From positions 1-25,558 of the forward strand of contig NZ_CAMFHL010000083.1 in assembly GCF_945952095.1 (NCBI RefSeq): a stretch of DNA of 25,558 nt, read 5' to 3'. Positions within the stretch are counted from its first letter, which is position 1. Every line of letters begins with the position of its first letter. The notes under the pieces are model-generated. The model searched no databases and was not told the DNA's origin. It was given only the letters and a program-made list of their open reading frames with translations. Below are positions 19,769 through 25,558 of this stretch, in pieces. A program made the translations under genes and the position numbers. The stretch comes from an uncultured Arsenicibacter sp. Its GTDB lineage: Bacteria > Bacteroidota > Bacteroidia > Cytophagales > Spirosomataceae.

Positions 19769-20278
19769 ATGGAACCAATAATTGTAGGCTATTCCAGTGC
19801 CGGCCGTCAGGATGAACACCTGATGGCCGCACTACATAGTCATCCAGAAGACAGGCATTCAATACTACTTATGCCTGCTCCCGAATTGCACAAAACCGAA
19901 ACGAGCATGAAAAAGAAAATAGCTTCTGCATTATTAGGCATAACAGCAGCTGCATTGTCAGTGGCCACCACAAACCAGACCACAACGTCATCAAAGCCGG
20001 GTGGTTCTACTGCACAATCCGTACAGACATCACAAAGTTGTTCAGAAAGCCGTAACACGTCGGATCAGCAGGCACCCCAACGACAGCAGCGTCAGCGTAG
20101 TAATGAGTCTCGGGGTGGATTGATGTTTACACCCTATAGCTATAGCCGTATACCAAGGTTCAGACCGAGTAAATATAGCCGGGCACGTTATTATAGACCA
20201 ACAAAAGGCAAGCCAACTACTAATAAGCTGAAACGGAGTCATCGCACCCGCCGATCACATCGTCGATCTAAAAAGTAG
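19769..20278 (+). CDS. Basic-tail protein with a possible internal signal-like start
   Basis: 169 aa. Residues 1-46 are soluble and variable. From 47 (MKKKIASALLGITAAALSVA) the sequence looks like a signal or membrane anchor, then a Ser/Thr/Gln-rich stretch, then a tail very rich in Arg and Lys (RPSKYSRARYY, KLKRSHRTRRSHRRSKK). Tails like this occur in DNA-binding or virion proteins. The internal ATG at 19907 could make a 123-aa secreted form. No family recognised. Confidence 0.55.
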   Translation: MEPIIVGYSSAGRQDEHLMAALHSHPEDRHSILLMPAPELHKTETSMKKKIASALLGITAAALSVATTNQTTTSSKPGGSTAQSVQTSQSCSESRNTSDQQAPQRQQRQRSNESRGGLMFTPYSYSRIPRFRPSKYSRARYYRPTKGKPTTNKLKRSHRTRRSHRRSKK

Positions 20279-20288
20279 TTAAGCTCTT

Positions 20289-20495
20289 ATGCCAAAACCG
20301 TATAAGTATCGTGCCTGTTTCATGTCCGACATTGCCGAACGTGCCGGTGTAGACATCGAGACGTTTCAGTCCTGGCTTACTCCGCAAGACATGCATTGTA
20401 TGATTGACCTAGGTTGGGTATATTATCGTAGAAAATTAACCCCACCTGTAGTTCAGTATCTTATGGACAAGTTTTGTCCGGACTACAAAGATTAA
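20289..20495 (+). CDS. Small HTH-like hypothetical protein
   Basis: 68 aa: FMSDIAERAGVDIETFQSWL then DLGWVYYRRKLTPPVVQYLM. The layout (small helical unit that ends near a conserved LTPxxVxxL) is like small Bacteroidota accessory proteins such as DUF4248 relatives, but I cannot assign it. Begins 11 nt after the previous stop. Confidence 0.55.
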   Translation: MPKPYKYRACFMSDIAERAGVDIETFQSWLTPQDMHCMIDLGWVYYRRKLTPPVVQYLMDKFCPDYKD

Positions 20496-20570
20496 GGTTA
20501 CTTTATGTGTTTTTTTCGTCTATTTAGATTGAAATACGCCAATTTAATTTAAGTCCTATCCAATTTCACA

Positions 20571-20852
20571 ATGACTCGTAAACAGTTCTTTACCGAAAAT
20601 GTTGACCTGATTATGCGACTGACACACATCGGCAGTCTAAGTGTTGGGTCGAAAACCACTGACTCAAATGCTACCCCCTTCTCCGAACAAAGTATTGGTG
20701 TTGTGATTTTAGACAATTGTCCTTCGGTCGATGAAGAAACAATGGCCCTAATCCAGAAAAGCCCGATCACAATTAGTAAAATTGATTTTGACGCAGGCGA
20801 AGTTTTCTTGATCCCTGAAGAGCGTATACCAATATCCACCGTTATGAGATAG
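20571..20852 (+). CDS. Last element-side hypothetical protein
   Basis: 93 aa: MTRKQFFTENVDLIMRLTHI ... EERIPISTVMR. No family. It is separated by about 75 nt of AT-rich DNA from the gene before, and is followed by a strong hairpin, so it is a separate monocistronic unit. It may be an element gene or a host gene; uncertain. Confidence 0.5.
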   Translation: MTRKQFFTENVDLIMRLTHIGSLSVGSKTTDSNATPFSEQSIGVVILDNCPSVDEETMALIQKSPITISKIDFDAGEVFLIPEERIPISTVMR

Positions 20853-20863
20853 GATTTAACAAT

Positions 20864-20889
20864 AGCGCCTGACTGAGATGTCAGGCGCT
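20864..20889 (+). terminator. Hairpin after the 93-aa gene
   Basis: AGCGCCTGAC and GTCAGGCGCT form a 10-bp perfect stem with loop TGAGAT, 12 nt after the stop. Only a weak T-rich tail follows. It may work in both directions; it lies 16 bp before the IS target repeat. Confidence 0.6.
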
Positions 20890-20911
20890 GATGCTTTGAT
20901 TTAAATAATTA

Positions 20912-21877
20912 ATGCAAGTTGTATGTTATAAGCTTGTTTCGAGGGCATAGGCCAATAAAAACAACACAATTTTGATGAGAAATCCAGCTTCAGTATTGGC
21001 GTGAATCTTCTTTGGAAAGCGCATCGTAATCTGACAAATACCTGCTCAATTCGCTGACGAAGTAGCTTTTTGTGAGCCGCCTCCCAAGCTTGATCGGGGC
21101 GCTGGCTATTACTATTTCGCTATATTTTCAACGTAACTCCCTCGCATTCAGCACACAAATCTTCCTGTTGGTAATCAGTATAGCTTGAGTCTCCGTAGAC
21201 TTCGCTACCGGCCGGTAAGGCCAAATGCATCATCTACAGGGCGGTTACATCCACATACGAACCCGGCAAAATAAAAAACTGAACCGGCTGCTTTTCCACG
21301 GTAGTAACAAGCTGCACCCGAAAACCAAAGAAATACCAGCGTTTAGAGGCAATCTTGCCACGATATTCCTCTCCGGCTATCAGTCGCGAGCGACCAATTC
21401 GGATATTATCACAAACGGCGACTGGGAAGGAATCAATCAGATATTGTCACTACTATTGAGCACTTTAAAGAAGTCTGCCAGATAATAAAACAACTCGCTC
21501 AGCGTATGGGCCAGTCGATGCAATCGTCGATTAAAGGCAGACTTCTCCAGCATGACAATACCTTGTTTTTCAGCCATGTAAAGCATGGCAGCAGCCTGGT
21601 TGCCGCCGAAGAAACGGGCCGATATAATAGCAGTTGTCAACACGATGCTGTCGCTCACTTTAGGAGTTGTCTGGAGCTTTACGCTGCCTTTATTTCTGCA
21701 TGCTTCGATGAAATAATCATCCAAAAAGCAATAAATTGCCACTACTTTCTCAGACATAGCTGGTCAGGTTTACCGTTTGTTTTCGCACCGCCCGGCGGCC
21801 CGGTTCAAAGGTAATCTGTGCTGGGCTATGTCTGTTTTTTTAAGAGTTGAATAAAGACTAAATCATACAACTTGCAT
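20912..21877 (-). mobile_element. IS982-family insertion sequence (966 bp)
   Basis: Terminal inverted repeats ATGCAAGTTGTATG (20912-20925) and its complement (21864-21877), flanked by TAATTA on both sides (20906-20911 and 21878-21883), the probable target duplication; since TAATTA is a palindrome it could instead be part of longer 19-bp ends. It carries one minus-strand transposase pseudogene. The size is normal for IS982. Confidence 0.8.
20926..21757 (-). pseudogene. IS982-family transposase, broken
   Basis: Reading the minus strand, the N-terminus MSEKVVAIYCFLDDYFIEAC and the DDE region IDSFPVAVCDNIRIGRSRLI, YRGKIASKRWYFFGFRVQLV, LPAGSEVYGDSSYTDY, RPDQAWEAAHKK and GFLIKIVLFLLAYALETSL are typical IS982. 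The frame is broken at least four times: a frameshift near 21440, TAG codons near 21235 and 21122, and a one-base deletion near 20980. It cannot make an active enzyme. Confidence 0.85.
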
Positions 21878-22110
21878 TAATTAAACAATCAACGCATTAT
21901 TGGAACCGAGAAGAATACTCTTGGAAGTTTGATCACCAACGTTGCAGCAACAGCCATTTTATAAACTGAGAGCGCTAACCCGTTTTTGGAAATTTAAAAA
22001 TTTGGTACATTTGATTGAATATAACCGAATTTTATAATTCAGCTACCAAATTCTGTAACATTTTGAGCAAGTCTGGAAGCTACATTTGTAACGCTAAACG
22101 TAATTGATGA

Positions 22111-22557
22111 ATGAAGTCCTCGCTACATACCCGGCTTATCTGTTGTTGGCTCGCCGTCATGGTGTTGCTGACCAGTGTTGGTTTTGGTATGGTTGAGCAC
22201 TGGTGCCAGATGCGAGGCCATTCCAAAACGCTATTAGTCGCTCAGGACAGTTGTCAAGAAACATGTAAGGCAGATGAGACCACGGCTCCATTTTCTGATG
22301 GTCCTCTGGTTAAACAGATGCCCTGTTGCAAGACAACGCTTTCTTATCAGCACCTAGACGTAAGCCGTTTTGTAGTGGATCATTCCTTACCTTCAGCACA
22401 TCAACCAGCTGCGTTTATTGCCAATCCCCAATTTCAGCTTTTACTGGCTGTACTTCATCCTGTCGCCAATATGGTGACAGTGGACTTATCTAATCAGGAA
22501 ACGCTTCCCCGAACCGGTCGCTTTCGGTTGACTACTTATTGTACCTGGTTGATTTAG
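22111..22557 (+). CDS. HYC_CC_PP-type secreted small protein
   Basis: 148 aa with a signal-like N-terminus (LICCWLAVMVLLTSVGFGMV). The pattern HWCQMRGHSKTLL, later CQETCK and MPCCKTT matches the Bacteroidota family with an H-[YW]-C motif, a CC pair and a C-terminal part, often found beside heavy-metal resistance genes. Its neighbours (PepSY, multicopper oxidase) fit a metal role. Alternative: unrelated cysteine-rich exported protein. Confidence 0.65.
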   Translation: MKSSLHTRLICCWLAVMVLLTSVGFGMVEHWCQMRGHSKTLLVAQDSCQETCKADETTAPFSDGPLVKQMPCCKTTLSYQHLDVSRFVVDHSLPSAHQPAAFIANPQFQLLLAVLHPVANMVTVDLSNQETLPRTGRFRLTTYCTWLI

Positions 22558-22849
22558 AGCCACCTCTATTGGCCTTTCTGTGTATTGCTCCCTTCAACCA
22601 GTCAGTTGATTGTGATCGCTGTATTGATACCCTTCATTGAGGCCAATCTCCTATCTCCAAGTATGCCTGTTAATAGGCATTACGGTCACTAGGCCTTTCA
22701 CTGACACTCTGAATAAGGGTGGGGTGGTTTACCAGTACCCATAAATTCTGGTACTGTAATTTGCTCGCTCTATACACGTGAACTCATTGATTTACGATTC
22801 TCGTGCTCCAGAAATCAATCCATATTGTCCATAGCTAAATAACTAATTT

Positions 22850-23719
22850 ATGATTTCTCCATTCAAACGGCTTTCCCAGTTCCTGTTGACCCTAGCCCTA
22901 TTTGGACTTTTATCGACCGCCCAGGCCCAGTTAAGCCTACCCGAACCCAGCCCTTCGACTACTGTAAAGCAAAAGGTTGGCTTTACGGATTTGACCATCA
23001 CTTATGCCCGTCCTTCCGTAAAAGACCGCAAAATTTTTGGTGGCTTGGTCCCTTTTAACAAGCTCTGGCGCACAGGAGCTTCTGACGCCACCATTCTGAC
23101 GATCAGCGATCCGGTGATATTGGAAGGCAAGCCCCTGCCGGCCGGTAGTTACTCGCTGTTCACGATTCCCAACCTCACCGAGTGGACCATTGTTATTAAC
23201 AAGCACGTGGGCGGGCATGGACTGGATGGTTATGACGAGAAAAATGATGTCATGCGGTTTACGGTGAAAGTCGATTCATCGACCCGATTTTACGAATCCT
23301 TTACCATAGAAGTACAGGATTTGGTCCGTAATCAGGCAAATATCTACTTAAACTGGGCGAATACGACCGTTCATTTTCCCGTGATCAGTAATGCCGATGA
23401 GCGGATAACAGCCGAGATTATGGACCGCATCAACGTTAAAAAGGAGGACAAACCTAGTCTGTATTACCAGGCGGCACTTTACTACTTCGATCAGGGCAAA
23501 GATACCAATCAGGCGCTGAACTGGATCGCTAAAGCTGTTGCGCAAAAGCCCGCCTTTAACTACCTCCATCTTCAGGCTAAACTACTGGCCCGTGTCGGAA
23601 ATTACAAAGGTGCTATTCAGGCTGCCCGTCTGTCGGCGGATGCTGCGCAAAAGGAGAAATTCCAAGACTACGTCACTCTCAATAATCAGCTCATTGCGGA
23701 GTGGGAAAAGAAATTATAA
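22850..23719 (+). CDS. DUF2911 domain secreted protein with C-terminal TPR-like region
   Basis: 289 aa. Signal peptide about 1-27 (ends AQAQ). DUF2911 (about 30-180) is shown by KQKVGFTDLTITYARPSVKD, IFGGLVPFNKLWRTGASDAT, PLPAGSYSLFTIP and EWTIVINK. The C-terminal 90 residues (LYYQAALYYFDQGKDTNQAL ... GNYKGAIQAARLSADAAQKE) are TPR-like. It is followed by PepSY and multicopper oxidase genes on +, so it may be in one operon. The function of DUF2911 is unknown; it is probably periplasmic. Confidence 0.9.
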   Translation: MISPFKRLSQFLLTLALFGLLSTAQAQLSLPEPSPSTTVKQKVGFTDLTITYARPSVKDRKIFGGLVPFNKLWRTGASDATILTISDPVILEGKPLPAGSYSLFTIPNLTEWTIVINKHVGGHGLDGYDEKNDVMRFTVKVDSSTRFYESFTIEVQDLVRNQANIYLNWANTTVHFPVISNADERITAEIMDRINVKKEDKPSLYYQAALYYFDQGKDTNQALNWIAKAVAQKPAFNYLHLQAKLLARVGNYKGAIQAARLSADAAQKEKFQDYVTLNNQLIAEWEKKL

Positions 23720-23743
23720 GCGCACCTAAAGATACTTGAGTAT

Positions 23744-24523
23744 ATGAAGCGAGCCTTGCATTTGCGTATTCGGAAAACCCATCGGTATTTGGGGTTGTTT
23801 ATCGGCATTCAGTTCTTACTCTGGACACTGGGAGGCCTGTACTTCAGCTGGTCCAATATCGACAGCATCCATGGCGACCATCTTAAACGGCAACCCACTG
23901 GCTTTGCCTCGTCCCTGTCGCTGGTATCTCCGTCCGTGCCCTGTCAGGCCTTGTGCAATCAGGGAATTGATTCCATTCAGAGTATAGCTCTCATTGAGGT
24001 GCTGGGCGGGCCAGTGTATCAACTGACTTATCAGATGCAGCATGGCGATGGCCACGCGATGCTGCATACCTGGCTGGCAGATGCCCGAACGGGTGAACTC
24101 CGGGGCGAGTTGACCAAAGCGGAAGCTACGGCAATAGCCCTGAAACGGTTTGCTGGCCCTGCCGATATAGAACGTGTCGAATACCTGACCACAACAAACG
24201 GGCACCACGAATATCGCGAGAAACCCCTGCCCGCCTATGCCGTTACGTTTCGGGAGCCAACCCACGCGACGGTTTATGTAGCTGCTCAGCTTGGTACCGT
24301 GCAGAGTATCCGAACAGCCCCCTGGCGCGTGTTCGACCTGCTGTGGATGCTGCATACAATGGACTTCGAAGGACGCGACGATATCAACAATAGCCTGCTC
24401 CGCGCGTTCTCTATGCTGGGCCTTCTAACGGTGTTGTCGGGCTTTGCCTTATACTTCATCTCGTCGCCCAGTAGCCGGACCCGTTCCCCCAGAATGATCA
24501 AATCACTACATCAACCTAATTAA
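23744..24523 (+). CDS. PepSY-domain membrane protein
   Basis: 259 aa. TM1 about 16-36 (YLGLFIGIQFLLWTLGGLYF), a periplasmic PepSY-type domain (GELRGELTKAEATAIALKRF, PLPAYAVTFREPTHATVYVA), then TM2 about 225-248 (LRAFSMLGLLTVLSGFALYF). This two-TM layout is typical of PepSY-associated TM proteins near copper or iron uptake and reductase genes. 24 nt after DUF2911 and 3 nt before the oxidase start, so co-transcribed. Confidence 0.85.
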   Translation: MKRALHLRIRKTHRYLGLFIGIQFLLWTLGGLYFSWSNIDSIHGDHLKRQPTGFASSLSLVSPSVPCQALCNQGIDSIQSIALIEVLGGPVYQLTYQMQHGDGHAMLHTWLADARTGELRGELTKAEATAIALKRFAGPADIERVEYLTTTNGHHEYREKPLPAYAVTFREPTHATVYVAAQLGTVQSIRTAPWRVFDLLWMLHTMDFEGRDDINNSLLRAFSMLGLLTVLSGFALYFISSPSSRTRSPRMIKSLHQPN

Positions 24524-24526
24524 TTT

Positions 24527-25558
24527 ATGAATCGACATCAATTTCTTCGAACACTCGGCCTGGGCACCGTCGTATCGCTAGGTTCTCCGGCCATACTAAC
24601 AAGTTGTAACTCGCACGATATGACCGGGATGGATGCAAAAGGCAATCCAATTGGACCATCAGTCAATGAGCAGCCCTTCACAACGCCACTGCGTTTTCCG
24701 GAAACGCTAACGTCAACCAGTGGCCTACAGGCCCGATCCACCACAGAATCCATTCTCAATGGAAAGGCCGCAACCGTCTTGGGGTACCGAGAGGGTATGC
24801 TGGGACCAACGTATCGACTGATGAGTGGAACGGATGTCAACCTCCGGTTTCAGAATAACCTGACGGAGGAAACCAACATCCACTGGCATGGGCTGCTGGT
24901 GCCGGCCGTGATGGACGGCCATCCGACCCAGCTGGTTGCGGCCGGACAATCCTTTACCTATACCTTCCGGCTCAATCAGGCGGCAACCATGGCCTGGTAT
25001 CACCCGCACCCTCATGAGAAAACGGCCAAACAGGCTTATCAGGGCCTGGCGGGGCTGTTTATCGTGGAGACATCAGCGGAGAAAGCTCTGGGTCTTCCCT
25101 TCGGCGCGTATGAATTACCGCTGATCATTCTGGACAAACGGCTGGATGCCGCCGGTTCGCCAACCTACGCGCCGAGCATGAATGACGTCATGATCGGCTA
25201 CATGGGTGAAACTGTTACGGTCAACGGGGTGGCAGGGGCCTTTCATCCAGTTGCAAACCGGTTTTACCGCCTACGAATCGTGAATGGCTCCAACGGCCGG
25301 ATCTACAACCTGGCATTGAGCAATAACGCTCCGTTCTGGCTCATTGGTACAGATGGGGGACTCCTAGCGAGTCCGGAATCGATATCGTCCCTGCTCCTGG
25401 CTCCCGGCGAGCGGGCAGATTTACTGGTGGATTTTACCAAAGCAACCGTAGGCACGGAAGTTTATCTGAAAAGCAACCCGTTCAGTGGGTCGACGGCTCA
25501 GGGCAGTCAGGGATTCAACCTGCTCAAGTTTGTCATAAACCGAGCCGAAACCGAGACG
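24527..25558 (+). CDS. Multicopper oxidase (3' end beyond the window)
   Basis: 344 residues visible. The N-terminus (MNRHQFLRTLGLGTVVSLGS) leads to LTSC, a lipobox, so it may be a lipoprotein or use a signal peptide. Cupredoxin domain 1 has the trinuclear-copper ligands H119 and H121 (NIHWHGLLVP) and H159, H161 (WYHPHPHE). Domain 2 contains FYRLRIVNGSNGRIYNLALS and APGERADLLVDF. The third domain with the T1 copper ligands is outside the window. Family knowledge: CueO/CopA-like oxidases detoxify Cu(I). Its neighbours support a copper or metal-oxidation role. Confidence 0.92.
   Translation, partial: MNRHQFLRTLGLGTVVSLGSPAILTSCNSHDMTGMDAKGNPIGPSVNEQPFTTPLRFPETLTSTSGLQARSTTESILNGKAATVLGYREGMLGPTYRLMSGTDVNLRFQNNLTEETNIHWHGLLVPAVMDGHPTQLVAAGQSFTYTFRLNQAATMAWYHPHPHEKTAKQAYQGLAGLFIVETSAEKALGLPFGAYELPLIILDKRLDAAGSPTYAPSMNDVMIGYMGETVTVNGVAGAFHPVANRFYRLRIVNGSNGRIYNLALSNNAPFWLIGTDGGLLASPESISSLLLAPGERADLLVDFTKATVGTEVYLKSNPFSGSTAQGSQGFNLLKFVINRAETET

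Larger units (their letters stand above)
3458..20890. mobile_element. Integrated phage- or plasmid-like element (right boundary not defined)
   Basis: Left edge is the tRNA 3' scar. The interior has a repressor/Cro-like divergent pair, many short overlapping genes, a primase-helicase, iterons, a DUF6283 protein, conserved phage hypotheticals and a packaging-type ATPase, unlike the metabolic genes on either side. I did not find integrase, capsid, tail, relaxase or an attR copy, so the element could be a tailless phage, a satellite, a plasmid-derived island or a decayed prophage. The right edge is set by the last phage-like gene and its hairpin and could lie further right. Confidence 0.6.

Noticed and set aside
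21225..21814. Plus-strand frames in the IS (86 and 102 aa)
   Set aside because: They are shadows of the minus-strand transposase pseudogene.
21999..22052. AATTTGGTA/TACCAAATT inverted repeat upstream of the HYC_CC_PP-type gene
   Set aside because: Nine-bp arms 36 nt apart in AT-rich DNA; no further support for an operator.

Overview
The window reads as chromosome of a Bacteroidota bacterium of the Cytophagales/Spirosomataceae type (Spirosoma-like). This rests on a SusD/RagB lipoprotein, a HYC_CC_PP-type protein, DUF2911 and PepSY proteins, an Hc1-like histone, weak Shine-Dalgarno sites and a TAnnTTTG-type -7 promoter element. No species can be named from sequence alone.

Layout. (1) 1-3388 is host chromosome: the 3' end of a SusD-like gene, a secreted glycerophosphodiester phosphodiesterase and a secreted metallo-beta-lactamase-fold protein, all on +. 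(2) 3418-3478 holds a minus-strand tRNA 3' end with its terminator but no tRNA body, a typical scar of an integrated element. (3) About 3480-20890 is a compact phage- or plasmid-like element. It has a CI/Cro-like divergent switch (3637-4373), small early genes, a Spo11/TopoVI-A-like protein, a large Toprim primase-helicase, an iteron cluster (9431-9609), a truncated helicase paralogue fused to a repressor-type HTH, many small accessory genes, an RNA-guided module (14850-16562), a dyad cluster inside a coiled-coil gene (17165-17324) and a late operon with an A32/HerA-like packaging ATPase (17097-20278). I found no integrase, capsid gene or second attachment site. (4) 20912-21877 is a decayed IS982-family insertion. 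(5) 22111-25558 is an accessory set suggesting copper or periplasmic redox function: HYC_CC_PP, DUF2911, PepSY and a multicopper oxidase cut by the window end. The gaps 21884-22110 and 22558-22849 hold no gene I can support.

The most notable system is at 14850-16562. A 370-aa Cas12f/TnpB-like protein lacks the C-terminal zinc finger and RuvC-III and has a non-canonical RuvC-I, so it is predicted to be nuclease-dead. Immediately after its stop codon are two CRISPR-like mini-arrays with different repeats. Each is preceded by a nearly identical 49-nt structured element (47/49 identity; both differences keep base pairing). The loop of the first hairpin in that element (GTTCTA) is the exact reverse complement of the 3' end (TAGAAC) of both repeat types. 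The two repeat types also share a small hairpin with compensatory changes. There are no cas1/cas2 genes. The simplest reading is a phage-borne RNA-guided DNA-binding regulator or interference system that uses tracr/omegaRNA-like scaffolds and two small guide banks.

How the parts may work together (inference): the CI/Cro switch controls the early operon; the primase-helicase, Mini-A-like protein and iterons serve replication; the dead Cas12f with its guides may silence host or rival-element genes; the 17097-20278 operon may serve partition, packaging or transfer.
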